Numbered from the stretch's first letter, positions 53,271 to 62,699 are shown. The stretch is DNA of 64,000 bases from Lachnospiraceae bacterium 3-1 (GCA_000403255.2 KE159593.1:455445-519444), one strand, 5' to 3'. Numbers and translations: made by a program. Notes: a model not told the origin generated them from the letters alone.

Positions 53271-53843
53271 ATGAAAGAAAATGCATTTGCAAAATGGTGG
53301 TCAGGATTTTCAGGGAAGCATCCTGGGGCGGCCAAGTGGATTCGGGAAGGAGGCCTGTTTTTCCTGTTCAGCAATCTGGTGACAGTATGGCAGTATATCT
53401 TAATCCAGTTCTTGCCAGGCGCTTTTTCGGCTTATAAAAATGTGGAATGGATGTGGCCGGGTATCCAAATGGAGTTATTTGGGGCGTCCTTTACATTCAA
53501 TGTTCTTGGATACAGCGTGGCAGATGGAGGGCTTGCGTATTTCATCGGATATCTGATTGCAACCTTTACGGCCCAATGCATCAATTTCCCATTGCAGAGG
53601 AATATCACTTTCCGAAGCCATGGGAAGATTCCGCCGCAGATTGTTGGGTATTTTTTCGGTTGGATAGGAGTGACCCTGGTGGTAAACTCTATCAACAGCA
53701 TTTGGGTAGGGGTGGCTGGAACGCTGGGTGTGCCGGATTTTATTTACAATATTATTACAACAGTCCTGACCGGTGGGGTGTCTATGGTGATCTTTTTTGT
53801 TGTCAATAAGATTATCTTCCCGGAGGGAGAAGAAAACTCTTAA
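53271..53843 (+). CDS. GtrA-like small membrane protein
   Basis: 190 residues, four membrane segments, with the GtrA-type pattern in segment 1 (GGLFFLFSNLVTVWQYILIQF) and the conserved INFPLQRNITFRSHG stretch. GtrA proteins assist transfer of lipid-linked sugars to surface polymers. Start at ATG 53271 after GGAGGTGG. It follows the GH3 gene by 22 bases and is probably cotranscribed. Confidence 0.8.
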   Translation: MKENAFAKWWSGFSGKHPGAAKWIREGGLFFLFSNLVTVWQYILIQFLPGAFSAYKNVEWMWPGIQMELFGASFTFNVLGYSVADGGLAYFIGYLIATFTAQCINFPLQRNITFRSHGKIPPQIVGYFFGWIGVTLVVNSINSIWVGVAGTLGVPDFIYNIITTVLTGGVSMVIFFVVNKIIFPEGEENS

Positions 53844-53850
53844 GTTTACA

Positions 53851-53871
53851 TATTACTCCGCCGGAGTAATA
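53851..53871. repeat. Palindrome after the GtrA-like gene
   Basis: TATTACTCCGCCGGAGTAATA, a 10-bp perfect palindrome around one central base, 8 bases after the stop codon. Its second half, CCGCCGGAGTAAT, is identical to part of the terminator arm at 228-240. Possibly a weak terminator or a copy of a dispersed element. Confidence 0.45.
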
Positions 53872-53916
53872 GCTATTTTGGAAAATAATTTGTGACGTTA
53901 TATTACAGGAATAGAA

Positions 53917-54019
53917 AAAGAAGCTGCTGGGAAACATAGGTTTTTGTAATTTATGGAATAAGTTTTTTCAAACGGTATCCATGAGTTGTACAAAAAGAAG
54001 ATTTCCTGGCAGCCTCTTT
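53917..54019. repeat. Imperfect inverted repeat in a convergent gap
   Basis: AAAGAAGCTGCTGGGAAA (53917-53934) and the complement of 54002-54019 match at 15 of 18 positions around a 67-base interior. It lies between the convergent GtrA-like and etfA genes and might act in transcription termination; the 225-base gap shows nothing else. Confidence 0.4.
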
Positions 54020-54068
54020 TGTATCATGACAGAGAAATTAAATTCAGCAAAGAGTAAGACAGTAAGGT

Positions 54069-55073
54069 TTATGCTTTTGCTTTTTGTATTGCGTCTGTAA
54101 GGACAGGCAGAACCTCGAACAAATCCCCTACAATTCCGTAATCCGCAACACCGAAAATAGGTGCGTCTGGGTCTTTGTTGATGGCAATGATATGGTCAGA
54201 GCCGCTCATACCTGCCAGGTGCTGGATAGCGCCGGATATTCCACAGGCGATATAAAGCTTCGGGCCAACGGTTTTGCCAGTTTGCCCTACCTGATGTGCA
54301 TGGGGAATCCATCCGGCATCAACGGCAGCACGGGATGCCCCTACAGTAGCTCCAAGAGCTTCAGCCAATGCGCGGATTGGTGCGAAGCCTTCTGGCCCTT
54401 TTACCCCGCGTCCGCCAGAAACAATAATCTGGGCGCCTTCTAAATCTACAGACTCTGCATCCAGTTCCCGGATGAGCTCCACAATCTGAGTGCGGATATC
54501 TTCGGATGGAATGGAAATATCTTCTCGGATGACTTTTGCGTCTTTTTCAGTAGGTTCTGCCATCTTGAATACGCCTGGGCGTACAGTTCCCATCTGTGGA
54601 CGGTGTTCTGGGCACATAATCGTTGCCATTAAGTTGCCGCCGAAGGCAGGACGGGTCCAAGCCACATTTCCAGTTTCTTCATCAATATCAAGAGCAGTGC
54701 AATCGGCAGTCAGGCCAGTGTGAAGACGGCAGGCAATCCTGGGGCCTAAGTCCCGGCCATTGTTGGTTGCACCAATTAACATGCTGGTGGGGCCGTATTT
54801 TTCCACCAGCTTTGTTATGGCAATGGTATAGGCATCTGTGGAATAGTCTTTGTATTCTTCCCCGTCCACTGCGATGATGGTATCTGCGCCATAGCGAGAA
54901 GCAGCTTCGATCGATGCGTCAATGTGAGAGCCAATGACAACAGCCACCAGCTCGCCGCCTTGCTTTTTTGCCATATCTTTGCCGGGGTTTAAAAGTTCAA
55001 GGCCGACTTTTTTCGGTGAGCCGTCCTCTTTCGTTTCAATAAATACCCAAAGGTCTTTGCTTTTGACTTCCAT
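54069..55073 (-). CDS. etfA: Electron transfer flavoprotein alpha subunit
   Basis: 334 residues. The FAD-binding C-terminal domain is intact: [34 protein letters not shown] region, [21 protein letters not shown]. Pairs with the beta subunit encoded 14 bases upstream. Transfers electrons between an acyl-CoA or other flavin dehydrogenase and its partner. Last gene of a five-gene minus-strand operon with a CoA ligase and a second ETF pair. Confidence 0.95.
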   Translation of the reverse strand: MEVKSKDLWVFIETKEDGSPKKVGLELLNPGKDMAKKQGGELVAVVIGSHIDASIEAASRYGADTIIAVDGEEYKDYSTDAYTIAITKLVEKYGPTSMLIGATNNGRDLGPRIACRLHTGLTADCTALDIDEETGNVAWTRPAFGGNLMATIMCPEHRPQMGTVRPGVFKMAEPTEKDAKVIREDISIPSEDIRTQIVELIRELDAESVDLEGAQIIVSGGRGVKGPEGFAPIRALAEALGATVGASRAAVDAGWIPHAHQVGQTGKTVGPKLYIACGISGAIQHLAGMSGSDHIIAINKDPDAPIFGVADYGIVGDLFEVLPVLTDAIQKAKA

Positions 55074-55087
55074 GGTACGATTCCTCC

Positions 55088-55891
55088 TTATATTAAGCCA
55101 TTGTCATTCATCAGTGAAAACAGCTTCATGGCGCTTGCAGAAGCGGTATCCTCCTGGATAACCACGCCGCCGCTTTTTCTTGGTGGAACAAAAGTGGCTT
55201 TTACTTTTGTGGGGGAGCCTTTTAAACCAGCTTGCTCCAGGTTAATTTCTGTCAGGTCAGAAGCAGTAATGTCAGGGATTTGGGCACGATTAGCAGCCAT
55301 TTTCCGCTTCAATGTGGGATATCTTGGATCCCAGGAAGGTTTGGTATAAGTAACCAGACAGGGCATGGAAGCGGTGATCACCTGTACACCTTCTTCTGCT
55401 TCTTTTTTTACAATGACTTTGCCATTTTCTACAGAGGCTTCCAGTCCGTATGTAATTTGTGGGAGACCTAAATGTTCTGCAATCTCAGGACCAACCTGGG
55501 CAGTATCACCGTCGATTGCCTGTTTTCCACAGAAAATCAGATCAAAATTACCTTCCAGGGTTTCTATATGACGAATGGCCTGGGAAAGAATGTAACTGGT
55601 AGCTAATGTATCAGATCCGCCAAAAGCACGGTCTGTAAGAAGATATGCCTGGTCAGCAGCAATGGCAAGGCATTCCTTTAGGGCGTTTTTGGCCTGTGCC
55701 GGCCCCATGGATAGAACTACGATTTTTGTGTCGGGATCGTTGTCTTTGATGCGTGCAGCGGCTTCCAGCGCATAACCGTCAAAGGGATTGACGATGGAGG
55801 GAACGCCCTCACGGATCAGTGTATTTTTTACGGGATCAATTTTGATCTCAGTGGTATCAGGCACTTGTTTGATGCATACAAGTATGTTCAT
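55088..55891 (-). CDS. etfB: Electron transfer flavoprotein beta subunit
   Basis: 267 residues from ATG 55891, which has AGGAGG at proper distance; an ATG two codons earlier overlaps the site. Typical EtfB start MNILVCIKQVPDTTEIKIDP and the signature VENGKVIVKKEAEEGVQVI...PSWDPRYPTLKRKMAA. In bifurcating ETFs this subunit binds a second FAD; that cannot be decided here. Lies between the CoA ligase and etfA. Confidence 0.95.
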   Translation of the reverse strand: MNILVCIKQVPDTTEIKIDPVKNTLIREGVPSIVNPFDGYALEAAARIKDNDPDTKIVVLSMGPAQAKNALKECLAIAADQAYLLTDRAFGGSDTLATSYILSQAIRHIETLEGNFDLIFCGKQAIDGDTAQVGPEIAEHLGLPQITYGLEASVENGKVIVKKEAEEGVQVITASMPCLVTYTKPSWDPRYPTLKRKMAANRAQIPDITASDLTEINLEQAGLKGSPTKVKATFVPPRKSGGVVIQEDTASASAMKLFSLMNDNGLI

Positions 55892-55893
55892 TG

Positions 55894-57453
55894 TCATTCC
55901 TCCTGGTTTAGAAGATTCTTTTTGATTTTCCCGGTTGCAGTTCGTGGAAATTCTGTTACGAATGCAAGCTGGGTAGGAACTTTAAAGTAAGCAAGATGTT
56001 CTTCGCAATAGCGAATGATATTTTCTTTGCTAAGGGTTGCCCCTTCTTTCAGCTGTATAAAAGCTTTGACGGCCTGACCACGGATAGAGTCTGGTACGCC
56101 GACTACTGCGGCATCTGCAATTAAGGGGTGGGAAGTGAGGGTACATTCCACTTCTGTGCAGCTAATATTTTCACCTGCGCGCTTGATGATGTGACCACAG
56201 CGCCCAAGGAAAAAGAGCCAGCCTTCTTCATCCAGATAGCCCCAGTCGCCGGAATGCAGCCAGCCTTCTTTGTCCAGAAGCCGGTTGGTTGCTTCCCTAT
56301 CCTGATAATATCCCTTTACCAGAGAGCGTCCAGGGATACCATATACACAAATTTCCCCTTCGGTTCCTGGGGGAAGGGTGTTTCCCTTTTCATCTATGAT
56401 TTTAATTCCATAGGAAAGGGCAGGACGTCCAACCGATGGCCAGTGCTGGTCTCCCCAGGGTGGGACACAGGTTACAGCAGATACTGTTTCCGTCATACCA
56501 TAGGAATTTAAAAGCCTTACATGAAAACGCTCTTCAAAAGCTTCCTTTTCTTCTATACTTAGGCCCATGGAGAAGTAAACTTGTTTCAGACAGTGATCTT
56601 TTTCCCATGGCTGGACAGGCTGCATCAGCATAGTTCGATTCATGATGGACATGGTATCTGTAAAGTCTGCCTTGTGTTCATAAATTTGCCGCCAAAACCG
56701 TCTTGCACTATAATGTTCGACCATAATTAATGTACTTCCAGTGCAGATCACGGGAGCTGCAGCCATTTCCTGAAAATCCATATGATAGCAGGGCATGGCA
56801 GTCAAGAACCGATCCCCAGTACGCATACAGATTTGTTCCGCATGGAGCAGCCCGCCGTAAATTACATTGCAGTGGGTGTAAATGACGCCTTTGGGATGCT
56901 GGGTGGTACCGGAGGTAAACAGGATGACAGCGGTATCTTCGGAGCATACCTCAACCTGTTTTTTTAAAATATCCGGCTGGGCTTCCATGGCAGATGTCAA
57001 AGACAAAATTCTTGGATCCTCAGATTCTCCGCCTGCCAAAAGCAGTGTCTGCAATTGAAATTCATCAAAATGCTTTCGGTAAATTTCAATGGAGCAGGGT
57101 TCCGCAATCAAATGGGAGATGTTGCATTTCTTCATGATATAGCTGCATTCCCTGGCTTGAAAATGCTCGTTGATAGGGACAGAGATTGCACCGATTTGGG
57201 CAATTGCCAGCCAACAGACCAGGTATTCCGGCCGGTTGTGCAGGTGAAGCGCCACAAATTCACCCTTTTGGATTCCCAGGCTCAAAAGCAGGTTGGCTGT
57301 CTGCTTCACGTTTCGGTCAAATTCCTGGTAAGTGTAAGAACTTATTTCATCCTGTACAGAAATATATTTCAAAAAAAGATTTTTCCCATAAATTTTTACA
57401 GTTTCATTCCATTGGCTTTTTAAGGTACGGTTTCCTACAATATCTGCTATCAT
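55894..57453 (-). CDS. Acyl-CoA synthetase (AMP-binding, CaiC-like)
   Basis: 519 residues. ATP/AMP motif ILFTSGTTQHPKGVIYTH, LNSYGMTETV, LHSGDWGYLDEEGWLFFLGR and the C-terminal lysine block PRTATGKIKKNLL identify a complete ANL-family ligase. It activates a carboxylic acid as CoA thioester via acyl-AMP. Resembles crotonobetaine/carnitine-CoA ligase CaiC and bile-acid CoA ligase BaiB in size, but the substrate is not determinable. Sits between the two ETF pairs. Confidence 0.92.
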   Translation of the reverse strand: MIADIVGNRTLKSQWNETVKIYGKNLFLKYISVQDEISSYTYQEFDRNVKQTANLLLSLGIQKGEFVALHLHNRPEYLVCWLAIAQIGAISVPINEHFQARECSYIMKKCNISHLIAEPCSIEIYRKHFDEFQLQTLLLAGGESEDPRILSLTSAMEAQPDILKKQVEVCSEDTAVILFTSGTTQHPKGVIYTHCNVIYGGLLHAEQICMRTGDRFLTAMPCYHMDFQEMAAAPVICTGSTLIMVEHYSARRFWRQIYEHKADFTDTMSIMNRTMLMQPVQPWEKDHCLKQVYFSMGLSIEEKEAFEERFHVRLLNSYGMTETVSAVTCVPPWGDQHWPSVGRPALSYGIKIIDEKGNTLPPGTEGEICVYGIPGRSLVKGYYQDREATNRLLDKEGWLHSGDWGYLDEEGWLFFLGRCGHIIKRAGENISCTEVECTLTSHPLIADAAVVGVPDSIRGQAVKAFIQLKEGATLSKENIIRYCEEHLAYFKVPTQLAFVTEFPRTATGKIKKNLLNQEE

Positions 57454-57484
57454 GATGGCACTCCTTTATGATTGCTGGACAGGA

Positions 57485-58411
57485 TTATGAGAGCTTCTCA
57501 ATCAAAGACGGCAGGATTTTATACATGTCGCCTACCAGTCCAAAGTCGGCATTTTTGAAAATCGGCGCTGCTTTATCTTTGTTGATGGCAACGATGACCT
57601 TTGATTTGTTGATGCCGCCAATATGCTGCACCTGTCCAGATAGACCCAATACGACGATTAATTCTGGCTTCACTTGCACACCAGTAATTCCCATATAGCA
57701 TGCCTTAGGCATCCATTTATTATTTTCGGCAACTGGGCGGGAACATCCAACCTCTGCATCCAAGACTTTTGCCAGGTTCCGGCAGATTTCCAGATCCTCT
57801 TTCGCAGCAAGGCCACGGCCTACGTCTACAATACGCTTTGCAGCAACTAGGTTTACAGTACCCTCTTTTTTCTCATTGCGAGAAATTCTATGGATTGGCT
57901 CAGCGGGAGCTCCTGCAATTGGAAGAACTTCAGCATTCCCAGAAACCTCAGCAGGGGAATCAAAGATACCAGAGGAAATGGTGATGACGCCATAAGGTGT
58001 GGTAAAGCTTTCCTTCCGCTGTGCCGTTCCGCCATATACAACGCGACGGCAGGAGATGGTATCGTTTTCTACGGATAATTCGTTTACGCTGCCCAGCACA
58101 GCAGTATCCAAGTAAACAGAAAGCTTTCCAGCAAGACAGCGGCCGCGAATGCTATTGTTGACCATTACGATGGCCTTGGGCTGTTCTTTTACCATAGCAG
58201 CAATTGGTGTGGCATAATCCTCTGGCGCCCCTCCCTCAGAAACCGGACAGAATACGATTTTGTCAGCGCCGCAGGATGCATGTTCTTTTGCAGCAGCCTC
58301 GTCGCCAAACACAACAGCAGTAACGTAATCCGCGAGATTTTTTGCCCCTGCACAGAATTCAGGCAGGACAGCATAGTTGTCAGTTACAATAAAAACAGAC
58401 TGAATTGCCAT
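57485..58411 (-). CDS. ETF alpha-like protein (FixB/CaiE-type context), second copy
   Basis: 308 residues with the ETF-alpha C-domain (GCSRPVAENNKWMPKACYMG, GLSGQVQHIGGINKSKVIVAINKDKAAPIF). It is distinct from EtfA at 54069 (shorter, different AMP/FAD loop with C-S-R-P-V). Paired with the beta-like gene 19 bases upstream. Equivalent to FixB of carnitine-type operons. Confidence 0.9.
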   Translation of the reverse strand: MAIQSVFIVTDNYAVLPEFCAGAKNLADYVTAVVFGDEAAAKEHASCGADKIVFCPVSEGGAPEDYATPIAAMVKEQPKAIVMVNNSIRGRCLAGKLSVYLDTAVLGSVNELSVENDTISCRRVVYGGTAQRKESFTTPYGVITISSGIFDSPAEVSGNAEVLPIAGAPAEPIHRISRNEKKEGTVNLVAAKRIVDVGRGLAAKEDLEICRNLAKVLDAEVGCSRPVAENNKWMPKACYMGITGVQVKPELIVVLGLSGQVQHIGGINKSKVIVAINKDKAAPIFKNADFGLVGDMYKILPSLIEKLS

Positions 58412-58430
58412 AATGAATATCCTCCTCTAC

Positions 58431-59195
58431 TTAAAATCCTTCTTTTCTCAGGAATGAAACCAGTGCGTCTACTGCTTCTTCGTTGTCGCCCTCTATGATT
58501 TCCTGGCGGCGTTCTTGTTGTTCTGGAGCAAGCTGTTCTACTGTGTTGGCAGAAGCTGTGATTTCTGCGTCAATGGAAAGTACATTCACAGGTTTCTTTC
58601 CTGCTTTCATGATTTCGCGCATGCTTGGAACCCCAGGTACGTTAATCTCTGAGGAAACAGACAGTACAGCGGGGAGGGGAACTTCCAGTATTTCTACTTC
58701 TTCTTCTAAAGCTCGTTCCACTTCCAGGGTATGTTCAGAAGCGATTTTGATACCAGTGACATTGTTGACAACTGGGATATCTAAAATTGTACCAGCCTGA
58801 ATACCTACTTCCTGTAGGTATAAGTCGCTGGAGCCTGCACCGCATAATATCACATCATAAGAGCCAATTGCTTTTAAAGCGCCAGCAATTGCCTTTGCCG
58901 TTTGTAAAGAATCAGAAAATTCATGTGTGTCATCAATCACAAGGTTTAGTTCATCTGCACCGCGGGATAAAATATCCTTGCGGATTTTAGAATTTTCCAG
59001 AAAATTGCTGGGGCCAATAGAAAGTGCAGCCATGCTTCCGCCACTTTCTGCTGCCAGTGTCTTGCCGCTCTCCAATGCGTTCAGGTCGTACTGGCTAATT
59101 TTCAGTGATGCTTCTGCCATTGCAAGGGTCCGGTCTGGCAGAACTGTAATTTCTTCTTCATTTGGAACAATTTTACAACATGCAATGATTTTCAT
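58431..59195 (-). CDS. ETF beta-like protein (FixA-type), second copy
   Basis: 254 residues from ATG 59195; a frame open 195 bases further upstream runs through the promoter and is not translated. Start MKIIACCKIVPNEEEITVLP, the DILSRGADELNLVIDD stretch and the PLPAVLSVSSEINVPGVPS block are of the FixA/EtfB family. First gene of the minus-strand operon. A strong promoter lies 86 bases upstream. Confidence 0.9.
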   Translation of the reverse strand: MKIIACCKIVPNEEEITVLPDRTLAMAEASLKISQYDLNALESGKTLAAESGGSMAALSIGPSNFLENSKIRKDILSRGADELNLVIDDTHEFSDSLQTAKAIAGALKAIGSYDVILCGAGSSDLYLQEVGIQAGTILDIPVVNNVTGIKIASEHTLEVERALEEEVEILEVPLPAVLSVSSEINVPGVPSMREIMKAGKKPVNVLSIDAEITASANTVEQLAPEQQERRQEIIEGDNEEAVDALVSFLRKEGF

Positions 59196-59280
59196 ATACC
59201 TGTTCTTCCTTTCCTGTTTGATATTTTTCTTCTCAGAGTGAGAGTGAAATGCTATACGTTTCCGAAAACTTTCACGAAAA

Positions 59281-59309
59281 AGTATATTTGATATTTTTAT
59301 CATAATCAA
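59281..59309 (-). promoter_or_regulatory. Promoter of the ETF/CoA-ligase operon
   Basis: Minus strand TTGATT (59309-59304), 17-base spacer, TATACT (59286-59281). The 385-base divergent gap 59196-59580 holds this and the opposite promoter; no gene is seen in it. Confidence 0.65.
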
Positions 59310-59469
59310 TGGACCGGGTTTTGTCAATGGCTGAATTTTGAGAAAGCCGAAAAAATACAATTTTGTCATGGATAAAACAGCATTTTGCAAAATTCATAAA
59401 TTAGGTAGAAAAAATATGATTGTACAATTTTAACAAATTTTACGATAAAAGATTGTCTGATTTTGTGAT

Positions 59470-59499
59470 TTGACTTAGGAAACTGGAACGTGGTATACT
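59470..59499 (+). promoter_or_regulatory. Promoter of the CoA-transferase operon
   Basis: TTGACT (59470-59475), 18-base spacer, extended -10 TGGTATACT (TATACT at 59494-59499). Leader about 75 bases. Confidence 0.75.
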
Positions 59500-59580
59500 C
59501 CCTACAAACAGTAGACAATAGGATTTATTTTTTTTAACTGTCAATTTTCACGTAAAAGTAAACAGAAGGGAGACAAAACT

Positions 59581-60765
59581 ATGAAGCCACTTTGTTCATT
59601 GAAAGTGTTGGATCTTACGGATGGCAACCCGTATGCTGCCAGCATGTTTGCTGATTATGGAGCACAAGTGCTTAAAATTGAAAATCCTCATGGTGGAGAT
59701 AGCATCCGCAAACGTGGAGCTATGGATGAGGAAGAAGGAATTTACCAGGCTTTTTACAATCGAGGGAAGAAGAGTATGACCCTGGATATCAAAAAAAAGA
59801 CTGGACAGGATGTGCTGAAACGTCTGGTTTCTCAGTTTGACATGCTGGTGGTAAACAAATCAGAAGAACAGATGGAAAAGCTGGGGTTAGGGTATGAAGC
59901 ATTAAAAGCACAGAATCAAAGGTTGATTTATGGTGTGCTAACCCCTTATGGAGAATCTGGTCCCTGGAAGGATATGCCAGATTATGATTTGCTGATCAAT
60001 TCCAGATCTGGTTTACAGGAAAAAACAGGTTTCCCAGAACGTCCCACCAAGTTTGGCTTTCCGCTGGCTTATATTTACAGTAGCTGGCATTTGAGTGCAG
60101 GAATGTTAGCAGCTTATCTGAATGCGCAGGAAACAGGAGAAGGCATGAAAGTGTCGGTCAGTGTATGGCATACCATGGTTTCCTTGGATGATACCTTTGT
60201 GGAAGGGCTTTTGGGCATGAACACATTGCCAAAGCGGATTGGAAACGGGTTCCCAACAACGAATCCTACCGATACATTCCGGTGCAAGGATGGATGGTTC
60301 TCTTTAAGTATTGGGAGCGATACCCAATGGATTAGCTTTGCGAAGTGTGCAGGGAAGGATGTGTGGGCGGAGGATCCGCGTTATGCCCATGATCCAGCGC
60401 GTTCTATGGAAAATTATTTCGGGGACTTAGACCAGCAGCTTCGGGATTATTTTGCTACGATTACCATCAAAGAGGCAGATATGATATGCCGGGAGGCAAT
60501 GGTACCAGGCGGCCCTTGTAATACCTTCCAGGAATTAGTAAATGATGCTCAGGTAGCAGAACGGAATATGCTGATTCATATCAACGATCCAAAGGCGGGG
60601 GATACGTTGCAGATTGGAAAAGCTGCAAAGTTTACTGGAGATACAGAAGAAGACAATGTAATTGCTCCAGCGCCAGCTTTAGGGGCAGACACACAGGACT
60701 GTCTTGCAGGGCTTGGCATTTCTCAGGAACAAATGGAGCACATGAAGGCAGAAGGCATAATTTAA
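59581..60765 (+). CDS. CaiB/BaiF class III CoA-transferase-like subunit lacking the catalytic Asp
   Basis: 394 residues. N-terminal LKVLDLTDGNPYAASMFADYGAQVLKIE and Y-x-x-x-NRGKKSMTLDIK are the family signature. At the place of the nucleophilic aspartate (formyl-CoA transferase D169) the protein has Y164 in PLAYIYSSWHLSAG, whereas the next gene has D173. It is therefore probably the non-catalytic partner in a two-subunit CoA-transferase. AGGGAGAC ribosome site. First gene of the plus-strand operon. Confidence 0.85.
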   Translation: MKPLCSLKVLDLTDGNPYAASMFADYGAQVLKIENPHGGDSIRKRGAMDEEEGIYQAFYNRGKKSMTLDIKKKTGQDVLKRLVSQFDMLVVNKSEEQMEKLGLGYEALKAQNQRLIYGVLTPYGESGPWKDMPDYDLLINSRSGLQEKTGFPERPTKFGFPLAYIYSSWHLSAGMLAAYLNAQETGEGMKVSVSVWHTMVSLDDTFVEGLLGMNTLPKRIGNGFPTTNPTDTFRCKDGWFSLSIGSDTQWISFAKCAGKDVWAEDPRYAHDPARSMENYFGDLDQQLRDYFATITIKEADMICREAMVPGGPCNTFQELVNDAQVAERNMLIHINDPKAGDTLQIGKAAKFTGDTEEDNVIAPAPALGADTQDCLAGLGISQEQMEHMKAEGII

Positions 60766-60786
60766 GGCTGGAAAGGAGATAGGAAA

Positions 60787-61992
60787 ATGGCCAAATGGGA
60801 ATCAAAAGGCGTATTTAAAGGTATGAAGGTACTGGATTTCACCATTGCCCTGGCTGGTGTATATACGGCTTGGCAGTTTGCAGACCTGGGTGCAGAAGTG
60901 TGGAAGGTAGAACGCTACAATGCTGGGGATCAGTCCAGAACATGGGACCCCTTTGTGAATGGGATGAGCGCCTTATATTGTGCGTACAATAAAAATAAAC
61001 AGAGCATAGAGCTGGATCTTTCCTCTCAGGAGGGAAAAGAGGTTATTTACCGGATGGTAAAAGAAGCAGATGTAGTCCTGGAAAATTTCAAGAGCGGCTC
61101 AATTGATCGTCTGGGCTTAGGGTATGACAAGTTAAAAGAGATCAACCCCAAAATCGTATTTATGTCTTTGAGTGGGTTTGGCGCAAGCGGTCCTTTGATG
61201 AAATATCCATGTTATGACGCCATTGCAGCGGCAAGAGGCGGTTTTGCAGCCAGCAATGGGGAACCAGATGGTGCGCCTATGAAGGCTGGGAATGCAAATT
61301 GTGATACATTGACTGGAATTTATGGGTTTAACGCCGTATTGATGGCATTGATCGAAGCACGCCGAACAGGAAAAGGATGCAGGATTGATGTGGGCATGTC
61401 GGATGTGGTTATGATTTCCTGTGCAGAAACGTTGATGGATTATGGAAAATATGGGAAAGCACAGTCCCGTTTTGGTAACCATGACAGATTTGTTGCTCCA
61501 TATGGTATCTTTGAGGCGCGGGATGGCTGGGTTTCCATCATTGCAGACAGCCAGGAACGATGGCAGAGCCTAAAAGAAGTTTTAAGCCTTCCAGATGACC
61601 CACGTTTTGAGGATCATGCAGGGCGTATTGCAAACAGGGATGCATTGGCCAAACAGATAGAAGCTGTGACCCGTACCATGTTCCGCAAGGAAGTGGAGGA
61701 AAAGCTTTTGGCAGTAGATGTACCAGCATCTGAAATACTTCCCTTTATCGAGGCTTATACATCTGACCATGCAAATCAGACCGAGGCAACCTCGTTTGCA
61801 TGGCAGGAAAAAATTGGAAATATACGTTTTTATAATAATCCGATTCGGTTCAACAATGAGGTCTGCCCGATTCATAGGGGTTCTCCATTGCTTGGACAGG
61901 ACACCAGAGATATTCTGGCATCCGTTGGATACACTGAAGGGGAAATCCAAAAGCTAATAGATGATGGAGTAGCAGGCGAGCATATGTTTTAG
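60787..61992 (+). CDS. CaiB/BaiF class III CoA-transferase (catalytic)
   Basis: 401 residues. GMKVLDFTIALAGVYTAWQFADLGAEVWKVE, YNKNKQSIELDLSSQEGKE and the catalytic D173 in AGNANCDTLTGIYGF are all as in Frc, CaiB and BaiF. It moves CoA between carboxylates via a mixed anhydride on Asp. 21 bases after the preceding homologue, which lacks the Asp. Confidence 0.93.
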   Translation: MAKWESKGVFKGMKVLDFTIALAGVYTAWQFADLGAEVWKVERYNAGDQSRTWDPFVNGMSALYCAYNKNKQSIELDLSSQEGKEVIYRMVKEADVVLENFKSGSIDRLGLGYDKLKEINPKIVFMSLSGFGASGPLMKYPCYDAIAAARGGFAASNGEPDGAPMKAGNANCDTLTGIYGFNAVLMALIEARRTGKGCRIDVGMSDVVMISCAETLMDYGKYGKAQSRFGNHDRFVAPYGIFEARDGWVSIIADSQERWQSLKEVLSLPDDPRFEDHAGRIANRDALAKQIEAVTRTMFRKEVEEKLLAVDVPASEILPFIEAYTSDHANQTEATSFAWQEKIGNIRFYNNPIRFNNEVCPIHRGSPLLGQDTRDILASVGYTEGEIQKLIDDGVAGEHMF

Positions 61993-62061
61993 CCATATAA
62001 GGTTAGGGCATGCCCCGTAGCTTGCTGTGGGGTATTTGGTTAGGGAGAGCAGGAGGGCAGC

Positions 62062-62682
62062 ATGCAGATAGAACAGTTTGTGCTAGGGATGTTTGAAACA
62101 AATTGCTATATTGTAACAGGTCAGGAAAAAGGGAAGTGTGTTCTCATTGATCCGGCAGATAATGCAAAAGATTTGATCAGCTACATGGAAAGAAAAAAGC
62201 TGGCGCCAGAGGCTGCGCTTCTGACCCATGGTCACTATGATCATTTTCTGGCAGTACCAAAATTACAAGAGCGTTGGCCGTATCTCCCTGTATATTGTCA
62301 TCCCTTAGACTGTCCGAAGGAGCTGGAAGAGCATGATATGGGAATGGTTTTTCCTACAGTCACAGCTTTTGAAAATGTCAAGGAGCTAAACGAGGGACAG
62401 GGATTAAATCTTGCAGGTATTGTGTTTGAGGTAATTCACACTCCGGGACATACGCCTGGGTCAGTGACATTTCTGACAGAAAACTGCATGTTTACAGGAG
62501 ATACCTTATTCTGTGGCAGCATTGGGCGGACAGATTTTCCAGGGGGCAGCATGAAACAAATGCGGGCGTCACTGAAACGGCTGGCCGCTATGCCAGGCGA
62601 TTGGATGGTTTATCCGGGGCATGAGGACATTACAAAGCTGGAAATAGAACGAAGGTCAAATCCTTATTTGGGAAATTTATAA
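62062..62682 (+). CDS. MBL-fold metallohydrolase (glyoxalase II-like)
   Basis: 206 residues. Metal site THGHYDH (H-x-H-x-D-H), then TPGHTPGS, TGDTLFCGSIGR and PGHED, giving a complete binuclear zinc site. Likely a thioesterase or hydroxyacylglutathione hydrolase-type enzyme; in this operon a CoA thioester hydrolysis role is possible. GGAGGGCAGC before ATG 62062. Confidence 0.92.
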   Translation: MQIEQFVLGMFETNCYIVTGQEKGKCVLIDPADNAKDLISYMERKKLAPEAALLTHGHYDHFLAVPKLQERWPYLPVYCHPLDCPKELEEHDMGMVFPTVTAFENVKELNEGQGLNLAGIVFEVIHTPGHTPGSVTFLTENCMFTGDTLFCGSIGRTDFPGGSMKQMRASLKRLAAMPGDWMVYPGHEDITKLEIERRSNPYLGNL

Positions 62683-62699
62683 AAAGCAGGAGGTAAGAG

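Noticed and set aside
59196..59390. N-terminal extension of the FixA-like gene into the divergent gap
   Set aside because: It runs across the promoter at 59281-59309; the true start is the ATG at 59195 with the family's normal N-terminus.
61993..62061. Possible attenuator hairpin between CoA-transferase and MBL genes
   Set aside because: Only about 7 pairs including G-U, with no U-tract; not stable enough to report as a feature.
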